A stretch of DNA of 64,000 nt, from positions 10,823,940 to 10,887,939 of the forward strand of contig NC_135571.1 in assembly GCF_964340395.1 (NCBI RefSeq), written 5' to 3'. How positions within the stretch are numbered: position 1 is the stretch's first letter; each line of letters opens with the position of its first letter. The position numbers were made by a program, and so were the translations under genes. This document shows, one piece after another, positions 12,780 to 24,600 of the stretch. The notes beneath the pieces are model-generated. The model worked only from the letters and a program-made list of their open reading frames with translations, was not told the DNA's origin and did not search any database. Source of the stretch: Glandiceps talaboti (lineage: Eukaryota; Hemichordata; Enteropneusta; Spengelidae).

Positions 12780-13715
12780 ATTAGAACAACCCAACAATGA
12801 CTGTAAATATTTCGTCCGGGAATGTTTATTTTATTTCTTTCCATGTTGACATTAAAACAAATATCTAAAGAGTTTTGTCAGACAAAACAGACTAAAAATA
12901 CTGATGACAACATAAAAATTACATAACTCATAATTTTTACAATACTTCGGAATATTAAAAGAATGAATTACTGAATACAGGGTGTATGGTGCATGACTTA
13001 CATAAATGCTGCCTTGTCATGCGAGACAGATGTTCCAGGGAAAAAATTGTCACAGCGCCACCTAGAGTTCAACAAACACGACATTCATCAATGTTGAATA
13101 TTTGATATTTTGGAGAAACAAAACTTTCACATTTCAGAGTTATAAAATTAAAAAAATATAACATATAAATATTTACACAAACTATTTTACACAAAGCCTT
13201 ACATCGTCTGGAATATTGGCACTATTTTCTTGTCCTGCGTATTGATTCAACCACACTACACCTCATGGTGAGTGAAGTGTCTGGCGTAAAGTTTTCATTT
13301 TAAAAGATGTCTGCATTCAGTTCACACTGCTCTCTGATATTAATTTTAATTTTAAATTATTGAAATGATTTAAATCACAAATTGACATCAAATATTTACA
13401 TGACATATTTCTACATTAATCACTGGATGTACAGGTAAGATTTCATACTTATTTTACACACACAAATGTCACTGGGATGATTACTTGTCATCCCAAAGTT
13501 TGTAAATGGTCATAGCAATGCAATGATGGAAGACACTGCCACAAAAACATCAAAATTTTGACAGAAAATTTTCAAATTTTTATTTTATTTCTATAAAATG
13601 TTCTCCAAAATATCTAGCGACTGGCATGTAGATGAATTTTTATTGAAAATAATTTGTCAAAATTGGATAAAAATGTGAAATTCTGTCAGGATATTTTGAG
13701 TTGGTGTTTGTATGT
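12780..13715 (-). other. Probable 3' UTR of the kinase-NHL gene
   Basis: This AT-rich stretch follows the TAA at 13716-13718 on the minus strand. Its reverse strand contains AATAAA-type signals around 12825-12840 (AAATAAAATAAACATT). I see no other gene. A diverged copy of the GCGCCAYCTAG motif lies at 13054-13067. Confidence 0.5.
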
Positions 13716-16143
13716 TTACAACTCTAACACAGTGATGTGGTGTTTGTTAGTCTGTGTTACAGCAATTTTGGTTGTCTTACCTTCACTGATTGCTATGAAC
13801 CTAGGTTTCTCTATGTCAGAGTGTACAACTACAAACTCTTTCTTCTCTGTTACCATTACAATTCTATGATTGCTATGATCACAAATATAAATATTATTTC
13901 TTTTATCAATACAAAGACCAGCTGGACAACTCAGCTTGTGACCAGAACTTTCACTGCCATAATATGAAGATATAAACTTTAGATTTGAATCATAAAATTT
14001 TATCCGGTGATTATAACAGTCAGAGACAACAATCTTCTGGTCACTTGTTACAACCACTGAGTGGGGTCTATTAAACTTACCTTCACCTTTCACCTCTGTA
14101 ACCTTGTCTCCCATTGTTGTGAACTTAATCAGTCTATGTCCAATGTAGTCAGTAGCTAATACATAGTCACCCATCAAAGTTATACCAAATAGATTTTCAT
14201 TTTTACAAATAATTCTGATTATTTTCTTATTTTCATTTGTCACAATAATTTGTTTATTACCATCATCATATATGAAATATTTATTATCACGGGATACTGC
14301 TATGACAAATGGTTTGAAGGGTTTTGAAAATTGATTGTCATATCTTATACTATCAACAAATTGTAAATCACTGTTCAATATCTGAATTCTGTAATTATCG
14401 TAGTCTGCAACCAGTAACAAACCAGTTGGAGTCCAGACCAGACCCCATGGATTCTTGAACTCTGTAGGACCTTCACCTTCTTGACCGATGACTTTTACTG
14501 ACCATTGGCTAGTACCTGTAAAGAGGTAAGACACAAATGTACCACATTTTAATAAACAATATTCACATTTTTTAACAATTTTCTTTTTCAAATATTGAAT
14601 TCAAAAATTATGGAAACAAAAATGTATTGATTTGGTAATTCATTTAAATCTTTTTAATAAAAAAATTACTTGTTGCTATGGCAACTAAAATCCTTTAAAA
14701 GCTGAATAATGAAAATATGCTATTTTTAGGTGAAGAAAAAAATATTTGAAAAAAATTATCCTTAGCATGGAAACTAAGTACCCCCCTCTAAATTTTATAC
14801 ACACTAGTTTCTATGGCAATCAATTGTTACCATGGTAACACCACCTTTTATATTCAAAATAATCATGTTACTTTTTTTGGAGTTCAGGACAAAATGATTC
14901 TTTATAAATGACATTTTAGATAGGGATCTTGCTTTTTCAAATTCGTTTGCATACTTTTTTCTTTAAAAATTACATGTTACCATGACAACCAAGGAATACT
15001 TTATTTGAAAATGTCATTCTTTAGTACTAACATTTATTACCTAAATACATTGTAAAGTACCAATGAATTATAATGAATTTTTTTCTGTATTTCCAAACTA
15101 CATAAATACTTTGATTGATAATAAATGTTACCATAGCAACATATTTACAGGAAATGGTGCAAAAATTGATTTTTGTCTGTGATATTTGAAGTATTAGGAA
15201 TATTTTGTTGTAATTTTGTAAATGGTGAAAAATTAATTAAAGTGACCTTCCAAACTGAAATCATAGTTTCCTTGAGATTTAAAAACATGTGTTTCCATGG
15301 TAACAAAGCACTCAATGAATTATAGTTTTAAAATTTTACTAGTTAATACTACAATAGAAGAGATTTCAATATTTGTGGCTTCTATTTTTTATATTCTTAT
15401 TTTACCTTCCTTGTAATATCTAAGTTAAATATTCATGTATAAACTATTCTATGAAAATTGTCCATTACCATGGCAACCAAATGTTAGAGGAACAGTGGCC
15501 TTAGCATTGTATAGGGATATGGTTACAGAGACAGAGTGTTCCAAACTTTGTTTGTTCCACAGAATGACAATGTACATAAGATCTCTTATAAGCCAGATTT
15601 ACTAATTTCTATAACTCCATTTCAGAGAAGTGCCATGAGTTGATTAAAAATGACTGTTTTGGTTCCGAACTTTTAAGAAATACTGCTAAGGTGAAATCAA
15701 CCTCACCCTTTTGTTTCCCCATTAGCATAGCATTTCATATTTTTGTATATTCTTCTGAACACCTAGCTATTACAACGATGAGTGGTTGTATTTAAATAAA
15801 TGTATGTGAAATGATCACAGGTACCATGGAAACACATGTACAAAATCTCTTCAAAAAATGTTTTCTCATGTAACACATGGTGACTTAAATGTATTATGTA
15901 TTTATTCATTTCAGAAATAGAAGACATTGGTGGACTATATACCTATTATGATGATGTGAGTGGTTTATAAATGTTTATATTATAGTCAAAGAACTGTTAC
16001 CATGGCAATACCTTTACAAGAATTGTTTCAAAACATTTGTTTTGTCCGTAATGATTGATATATAAAACACTATACCACATGGCAACAATAATATGAATGT
16101 CATAGCAAGAGTTTTAGATTTATTTGGTTATTTAGTTATGTAT

Positions 16144-16178
<35 letters not shown>

Positions 16179-16248
16179 TGTATGTGTTTTGTTATTTATG
16201 TATGTGTTCATTTATTTATGTATTTATTTTTTGCATATATGTCTGTAT

Positions 16249-16287
<39 letters not shown>

Positions 16288-19200
16288 TGTATTTATTTAT
16301 TGATTTTAGAAATCCAAGAATTCTCCCTCACCACTCTAAAGAAGACCGGCCAGAATGTGTAAACCAACATCTGTCATGTCAGTGTATAATTCACCACAAC
16401 CAGTTTTGGAAATATTCACCACAGACCTGTACATGAATAGTGTTTGGGTGTGTTTCTATACTTTGAGATTTACCAAACCAAGAAAGACTACCAGATGTCA
16501 ACCCATCTCATTGTCCGTTCAGATCACACAGTAAGTTCTGTACAGTGCCATTTGGTACACAAATCAAAACGGTCCTTTTGAGGACCACCACATCCTCCAG
16601 AAAGAGATACCATAACACTTTGTGAGGAGTTATAATATTGAAAGGGCAATACTTTCAATACAGTAACAGCCTTAGCTTTAGTGTTTACTACTTTTACTGT
16701 AGTAATTTACAGCAAATATTAAACTTACCATCGTCTTTCACTGCAACCTTTTTAAGAAAGTCTTCACTAAGTGTATCAACTACTCCAATTGCCTGCAATA
16801 AAACAAGTTATGTAAATTAGTGATGTATCATCAAACATACAAATTCTCTATGGATTCACTCTTGAAAATGAAACCATTCATCTTATGGAAATCTTAGAGA
16901 CTAAGTTCACCGTTTTCCTTGAATTGAAAAACAATTATATCTACTCTATATAACTCATATTATAATTAACTTACATTACATGTGTTACATTTATATTTGC
17001 GATAAATCTTTGTAGAAACCCCAACGATGTGTGTAGGAACAATAATCTATGGTTTTGCTCTGACAGAAGACATTCAATTACATCTAGTAGTAAACTAGTC
17101 TGATCTGTATTAGTACATCAGTAATGGAACATAATATATACTTACATCAAGACTCTGTCTAATCTCCTTCAGTTTTGGTAAGATAGCTACAAGAGGAAAT
17201 AAGAAATCAGATGTTGAATTAATTTATCATAGAATTTTGATGAAAAGATACACACACTGATAGTTACCGTGGTTTCCAACCGGTAGCAAAAACACTATAT
17301 TGTTAATTTAGTATACCATAGCAATGAATGCTATTTTCAGTTGCCATGGTTATTAGGAATGTGATTTATAATTTTGAAATGTTTATTTTCTTTTTAAAAA
17401 ATGGATAAATCCATTCAGATTGATGTAATCACATTCAAACTTTTAATTAGTAAAATATTAATGATACATTAATTATGCAAATTAATGATGTAATATGAAA
17501 GCCTCGCCAGTTATACTTTATGTGATAGCAAACATATTAAAAGTATATTTACTAGAAAAATATGGTCTATTCTTTGGGTCTTGATTCCAACATTTAGTCA
17601 TCAAAGTTTTCAGTTCTTCAGGTGCATCATGGGGCACGTCATTCAGATTTGGTCTTTTTCCAGTTAGTATGGCAATTCCCACATGTGCAGTGTTCTGGGC
17701 AGCTGTAAATAAAGTATGATATGTATACATGACTAAATATATATGCATGGTTGCGTATTTGTGACTGCCCTTCTACATGTATACATCATATGTTAGTAGA
17801 GTATACTGTATGTATACTGTGGGGAACAAAGGCTAGGGTAAAGTGTTTTCCTAGGTGCTTTAGTTGATGTCCCATGAGTCATGATAATTCATTTTCACTA
17901 TTTACACGGTGTTTATGATCTGTTATACTAGCATACCTTTAAAAGGTTCTTCTCTTGTCAGCACCTCCCACATGACAACACCAAAACTGTAAAATAAGGA
18001 CAAGAAATTATTATGACATCAGGTAATTTATAATAATTGATTCAATCAAGCAATGGATAGATTTCCTGATATTAATTATCAGTTGCTCATTCCATTGAAC
18101 TACTAAGTCTTATATTCCTTGTTTCACTGGGGACATCAAATCATCCATTCTTATATCCATCCATCCAGCCACCCATCCATACCATCCATCCTTCATGCAT
18201 TTACCTATCCATCCAACCTTCCATCAATCCCTCCCTCCCTCCAGCTATCCATCCACTTTTATATCCATCCAACCTTCCATCAATCCATCCCTCCCTCCAG
18301 CTATCCATCCACTGTTATATCCATCCAAACTTCAATCCATCTTGCATTTCAACCATATATCCATCAAACATTATTTTGTGTTCTGTAACCCATCCATACG
18401 ACCCATATAAAGAATTCATATTGAATAAACACATACCTGAACACATCAAACTTCTCAGTGACAATACAGTTGTAATCTTCCAAGTGTTCTGGTGGGATAT
18501 GTGTAACTGTTCCAGCTCCTCCTGCTGCTGTTGGCTTAGTCTTGGTTGCACCTTTCACTTTGGACAAACCAAAATCTGCTATCTAATAAATAACATGTCT
18601 TAGTTATGTAAGACCACCTACAGATGTATATTTGAATATCAAAGAATTCACAGTACATGAAATAGAATATTACTGTCTAGGCACATCACACGATAAAATT
18701 AATGAACATGCATTCGATTTCTTGGTTGACAACAATTTACATTAGTTCCACTCTGTGCGCTTCACATACATCATAGTACGATAGGCATGCATGAGAATAA
18801 ATTGACCTTCTTGTTCTATTATTGACCCCCTAGTATGAGGTAAAATCGCTATTGTAGGTACTCGCGACGAGGATAAGTAGACCATCTTGTTCTATTTTGA
18901 CCCCCTCATTTGAGGTAAAATGCTACTGCGGGTACTGAGAATTCAGTGTTAGACTCATATAATTTCTACATAGCCAATGTTATGTGTACAAAATAGTGAT
19001 GATGGCATGAAAGAACTGGTATCATAATTGACATGCATTAATTTGAAATAAACTATTCTGAAAAATAAATCATTTGATAGGTTTTAATTATTGTTGTTAT
19101 AATAGATCAGTGAGGTCACAATGATGGATAGCCATTATAGGATAATATATTTTCATGGAATTATTGAAACTCTATCTTTGTGTCAACAGTTCTGAGCTAT

Positions 19201-20069
19201 TTTCTAAGCTAAAAATAAAACAACTGTGAACCAAGATGAGTGATGACAATCCCTAAAACTATATAATAGCAAACACTGTCTATGATGGTGGTACTAAAAC
19301 TATTGAAGATGCAATGACTAGAACAGACCTCTCTGATATATCTCAAGTACTATATATTACACAACCCTGTCCCATTTCACACAGGCATGTGTTTGTCTCT
19401 CTACTGGGAAGTGTCGACTCACCTTAATTGTGTCATGTTCATCAATAAGTAAATTTGGAGTTTTCAAATCCATGTGATAAATTTTATATGATCCCATTGT
19501 GTGTAGGAAATTCATCCCCTGACTGGTTTCATGAAGGAATTTTGTTCTAAGTGGCCATGAAAGAGGGACTCCTTCTTGTTTTAACAGAGATGACAGAGAT
19601 CCATGTGCCATATACTCCATGACTAGACCATAATACTTTGGTGTCATACACACTCCATACAGTGGTACTACATTCCGATGATGGACACTGGCAAGTTTTC
19701 TAGCCTCTTCCAGGATCAGTTTCTTTTCACTGTAAGAGAATATTTATAAATATTACTAAATGTTTATAGTAGAAACTTTATATAAAAACAAACAACAACC
19801 GAAGATATGCAAAGTAGCTCAGTGCTATGGTAGAATGTGTGTGTGTGTGTGTGTGTGTGTGTGATGAGGAAATTTATGTCAATATGTTCAATGGCCCGGC
19901 CCATTATCTATGTCATATGAGTACTGCAGGCATCATCAACAACTACCGGTACAAATCCCACAAATATTAATTTAATGTGAAACAGCTGTCATGTAAACAT
20001 CTAACCTAATATTTTTTCTAATCAATTCTACCGAATCGGACGATACCCATAACTCCAGCTTAGTATCAT

Positions 20070-20106
<37 letters not shown>

Positions 20107-20538
20107 TGGATTTGTGTTTGTGTTTGTGGATGTGTGTTTGTGTATGTGTGTATGTGTTTGTTTGTTTGTTTGTGTGTTTGTTTGTGTGTGTTTGTGGATG
20201 TGTGTTTGTGTGTGTGTGTTTATTTGTGTATGTGTGTGTGTTTGTGTGTGCACATGTTTGTCATCTTAATGTTCATGATAATGAGTCCAAACTGAGACAG
20301 TTTTTTTACACTATAATGTATATTCATATCACATACGTGAAAAAGTTACTGTAACACAGTGATCTCACCTCTCTGTAATGATAGCTTGTACAACAATTTG
20401 CTTAACAGCTACCTCCATCTGCCAGTCTTTGTGTGTAGCATGATATACAGCTCCAAAACCACCTGATCCTAGTGGTTCTATTGAATCATAGATCAGTTTA
20501 TCTTCATCAATTTCTAAAATCTTGTGTGATTCTGCCAT
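13716..20538 (-). CDS. RIPK-like (TKL) non-RD protein kinase fused to NHL β-propeller
   Basis: Eight coding exons on the minus strand: 20369-20538 (ATG), 19423-19729, 18437-18582, 17937-17986, 17553-17702, 17146-17186, 16729-16792 and 13716-14515 (TAA). All have GT-AG boundaries and compatible phases, and they sum to 1728 nt (575 aa). Residues 20-288 are a kinase: glycine loop LGSGGFGAVYHA, VAVK (K46), the αC region LEEARKL, catalytic loop HMDLKTPN (D144, N149), DFG at 162-164, PPE, and DVFSFGVVMWEVL. The pattern is closest to RIPK/TKL kinases. Methionine replaces arginine in HRD, making it a non-RD kinase, a trait common in innate-immune kinases. A 20-residue linker leads to six NHL-type blades (about 310-575) with VADYDNYRIQI, VSDCYNHRIKF and ICDHSNHRIVM. 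An acceptor at 20557 shows that an untranslated 5' exon exists. Enzyme activity and pathway are inferred from family; no death, CARD or transmembrane segment is seen. Confidence 0.9.
14672..16009. repeat. Periodic RFX/X-box-like palindromes in last intron
   Basis: Nine variants of the 14-mer GTTACCATGGTAAC occur at 14672, 14807, 14826 (perfect palindrome), 14976, 15127, 15291, 15464, 15820 and 15996. Apart from the one at 14807, the spacings are 154, 150, 151, 164, 173, 356 and 176 bp. The intervening AT-rich DNA is much less alike, so this is either a decayed ~150-175-bp satellite whose palindrome is retained or a cluster of protein-binding sites. The match is to the RFX X-box consensus RGTTRCCATGGYAACY. 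Confidence 0.7.
16139..16303. repeat. (TTTA)n microsatellite
   Basis: Two runs of TTTA units separated by a TTTATGTATG-rich segment, within the last intron of the kinase-NHL gene. Confidence 0.96.
18134..18364. repeat. CCAT-rich imperfect microsatellite
   Basis: Imperfect CCAT/CCCTCC units, including a roughly 65-bp higher-order repeat (CCAACCTTCCATCAATCC at two places). Intronic in the kinase-NHL gene; the open frames (HPSIPSI) are repeat artefacts. Confidence 0.9.
18655..18960. repeat. Dispersed repeat, also at 41020-41185
   Basis: About 165 bp shares ATTACTG-CTAG-CACATCA, AATTAATGA-CAT, TTTCTTGGT-GA and ATAGGCAT-GAGAATAA with 41020-41185. Its right part is internally duplicated (TCTTGTTCTATT...GACCCCCT twice). 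No coding potential seen; family unknown. Confidence 0.65.
19836..20262. repeat. (GT)n tracts in kinase intron 1
   Basis: A pure GT run at 19837-19862 and a longer GT/TTTG/GGAT-mixed run at 20073-20255, separated by ordinary intron sequence. Confidence 0.93.
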
Positions 20539-20711
20539 GATGTCAACAATTTAATCCTATATAGAAACATACAGGAAAATAATGATTAGATAGTTCGCAT
20601 CATGTAAGAGGTTGAGAGGTGTAATATTTGTAATGTACACAATATAGATGGCATAGGGTTATATAGACACCTTTGAATGTTCATTTTTAGGGTCAAGCAA
20701 ATTATTCAAAA

Positions 20712-20713
<2 letters not shown>

Positions 20714-20790
<77 letters not shown>
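20714..20790. repeat. (TC)n microsatellite
   Basis: About 38 perfect CT units upstream of the first coding exon of the kinase gene, followed by an A-rich stretch. Confidence 0.98.
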
Positions 20791-20794
<4 letters not shown>

Positions 20795-20814
20795 AAAAAA
20801 AAAAGAAAAAAAAA

Positions 20815-21610
20815 GTGGTTTTTGGTCAAAACTTAAATTCCAAAACTACTGGAAAGATTGGCCTGAAATTTGGTAGGAATTTGGTGGGAACATTCTTAAT
20901 TAGTGGTTAGTAAATTAAGATTGGTTCAAAACATTCTATCAGTAATATGAAAAAACCTTTAATCCCAAAACTACTCAGCAGATTGGGCTGAAATTTAAAG
21001 AGGACGCATCTGGGGTTGTATGGATGAAGAAATATTAAGCATACAATGATCTCATCAGTAATATGCAAATTAGATTTAAAAATTTGAATTTTGGTCGAAA
21101 ATTTATATCTCAAAAAGTACTTCAATGAGACTGAAACTTGGTGAGATGTTTCTACAAATGTTATTGTGCAGATTTTCTTCAAAACATTTTGACACAATTT
21201 GCCCTAGCATCAGTGATCACGCCCTTAGCAACAACCAAATGGCAGTATATTTTGGTCAAATAACATCATCTGGAAGGCAAATGAGTAAACTCTCAAAAAA
21301 TGTATGCAAATACTGTAGCAACCATGACCACACCCATAGCAACAGCCAATCGGTGGTGTATTTCACAAGGATAACAACAGGGATTAATAGACAAATGAAT
21401 AAACATTTTAAAAATGTATGCAAATATACCAAGCAACAAGACCACGCCCATAGCAACAGCCAAATGATCACATATAATGCAAAGATAACATCAGGGATTC
21501 ATAGACAAGTGAACAAACATTCAAAAAATATATGCAGATATGTCTAGCAACATGACCACGCCCATAGCAACAGCCAAATGATTGCATATATTGCAAAGAT
21601 AACATGGTTA
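20815..21610. repeat. Degenerate tandem repeats upstream of kinase exon
   Basis: 20815-21150 holds three diverged units with the theme AAAACTAC...GA-TGG-CTGAAATTTGG. 21220-21610 holds about four units of roughly 112 bp with CATAGCAACAGCCAA and ACCACGCCC. The 140-residue open frame here follows the repeat and shows no domain. Confidence 0.75.
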
Positions 21611-21699
21611 GATGTGTAACTGGATAGTTGATAAGCACATGAACATCTATACCTAGCATGTATCAGAATCTGCATAAACATTTTTAAAAATTGTACAGT

Positions 21700-24600
21700 T
21701 GTACAACGCCATTGGTGCTATTTTTAAGTTCCTCAAACTCAGACTAAAATGTCGCCCCTTATTACCTGGATACACAAATTCCTTAAGTGTCATAGGTCGC
21801 TGACTAGCTTATGTTAAGAATACCTAACACAATGCAACTCATTCAGTCTAATATGAATATTTTTGTCATGGTAGGCTGAGAGTCACATGATTCTTATTCA
21901 AGTTTTTAAGGCTAGCAGTACCAAGCAGTGAAGAGATAACCACATATGTTACTTGTCTGTGGTATAACAAGCCAGATCTAGTCAAAAACAAACTATAATG
22001 ACCCTAAAATTACAACATATAGTTCTAATCACATTGAATGAATATAATAAGATTACATGTTAATGCCAAGGTGCACTTCATCTTAACAAACTGTAATATG
22101 TCTTCCACCCACAGTCAAATCACAACCATTATTGCCCCAATGGCCATAATTAATACAGGCTGAGCTATACTAATGGGTTGTAACACATATACATACTGTG
22201 GAAAATGGATATGATTAATAACTTATTAAAATATATCTGCTATATCAAACTATTTAGAACTTTTAAAATATTAACAAAATTTACCTTCTTAACCCTAACT
22301 AAGTAAGTAAGTATTGTGAAATAGTCTACATTGACTGACACCCTGACTAATAGTTTAGAGTATGGCCAACTTGTTTATTTCTGATGTTATTAAGATAAGT
22401 TTCCAACTGTGGTGTACCTTTCTCATCTCAAGACGAACATTGTCTAGAAAATGTTTTGTCTTCAAACAGATTCCATAATGGATATATTTAAACTGATTTC
22501 ACATACAGATTATACCAAAGAACTCACCTCAGTTTTTATGTTTCTCCAACTCAGACTAAAGTGTCGCCCCTCGGTACCTGGATAGGCAAATTCCTTTTTA
22601 GTGTCATAGGTCCCTGACTAGCTTTTGTTAAGTATACCTTACCCAAATTAATACAACTCCTACCTGAATCTACTTTGAATATTGTTGTCATGGTCGAGAA
22701 AGAATCACATGATTCTTATTCATGTTTCTAAAAATACATTGTTGTAGGTACAAACACATCATTTATGGTTTGTGTAGACATGAAGTAAACTGTGAGGTAT
22801 TAATGTAAAACTTTAATATTATGTTGTATTTTTCTATGCATCTGTAGAATATTGTTGGGTTTTGGAATTTTTAGTTTGAATATATAGTTATCATTGTGAA
22901 TAAACTGAACAAAGAGGTTGGCTTATAATAACGGTTTACTTTCCATGATAATTATTGTTAGGTATAATCTGCTTCAAGACAAATATTTAAAAAAAAACAA
23001 GTTACTGAAATACATCAAATTTTGCCAGAAAACTTAATTTTTGATATCATTTTGACCTCAATTACAAATATGAATGCCGTAACTATGATTTTATCCTTGA
23101 CTTTATCTGATAATGGATTTGAATTTTCTTGAGCCAAAGTAAAAGTAAAAGGTAAAGATTCTCACCTGTAAGACCCAGTATAGTATGTTACGGGCAAATG
23201 TCAAATGTCAAGGTCATTCACACAATTCAAGTGGTAGTAACTAGCAGTTACATATTCAGTACCGACCATTAAAGAGATGTATATAACAAGTCAGAACTAG
23301 TCAAAAACAAACTATAATGACCCTAAAATTACAACATATAGTTCTAATCACATTGTATGAATATAAAAAGATTACATGTTAATGCCAAGGTGCACTTTAT
23401 CTTAACAAACTGTAATATGTCTTCCACTCACAATCAAACCACAACCATTATTGCCCCAATGGCCATAATACAGGATGAGCTATACTAATGGGTGATAACA
23501 CATATACATACTGTGGAAAATGGATATGATTAATAACTTAAAATGTGCCTGCTATATCAAACTATTTTAGAAACTTTGAAAATATTAATGAAATTTACCT
23601 TGAGTTCTTAACCCTAACTAAGTAAGTATTGTGAAATATATCTAAATCTACATTGACTGACACCCTGACCAATAGTATAGAGTCTGGCCAACTTGTTTAT
23701 ATTTCTGATGTTATGAATATAAACCTGAGTATCCCCCTGTGGTGTACCTTTCTCATCTCAAGATGAACATTATCTAGAAAAAACGCTATGTTCAAACAGA
23801 TTCCATAATGGATATATTTAAACTGATTTCACATACAGGTTATAGTAAAGAACTCACCTTAGTTTTTAAGTTTCTCCAACTCAGACTAAAGCGTCGCCCC
23901 TTGGTACCTGGATAGACAAATTCCTTTTTAGTGTCATAGGTCCCTGACTAGCTTTTGTTAAGAATACCTTATACAATACAACTCCTACCTCAGATCTACT
24001 TTGAATATTGTTGTCATGGTAGAGTAAGAGTCACATGATTTTTATTTGTGGTTTGTAGGCTGATCTACACCGACTAATGGGTGGTAACACTTATACAAAC
24101 TTTGGCGTATGTATATGATTAATAACTTAAAATATGTCTGCTGTATCAAACTATTTAGAACTTTGAAAATATTAACACAATTTACCTTCTTAACCCTAAC
24201 TCAGTAACCAAGTATTGTGAAATTTATCTAAATCTACATTGTCCACCAACCTGACCAATAGTATATAGTATGGCCAACTTGTTTATTTCTGATGTTATGA
24301 ATATAAACCTGAGTATCCTCCTGTGGTGTACCTTTCACATCTCAAGACGAACATTGTCTAGAAAATGTTTTGTCTTCAAACAGATTCCATAATGGATATA
24401 TTTAAACTGATTTCACATACAGATTATACCAAAGAACTCACCTCAGTTTTTATGTTTCTCCAACTCAGACTAAAGTGTCGCCCCTCGGTACTTGGATAGG
24501 CAAATTCCTTTTTAGTGTCATAGGTCCCTGACTAGCTTTTGTTAAGAATACCTTACACAATACAACTCCTACCCGGATCTACTTTAAATATTCTTGTCAC

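Noticed and set aside
12106-12844. Long open frames encoding HTYIHTYI or MYVCMYVC
   Set aside because: They arise from the CATA microsatellite, which is open in all frames; same for 33325-33703 and 53504-54333.
19357-19653. Stand-alone truncated kinase
   Set aside because: It is one exon of the eight-exon kinase-NHL gene; the flanking exons restore every kinase motif in phase.
21125-21547. 140-codon plus-strand ORF
   Set aside because: It tracks the ~112-bp tandem repeat and has no domain.
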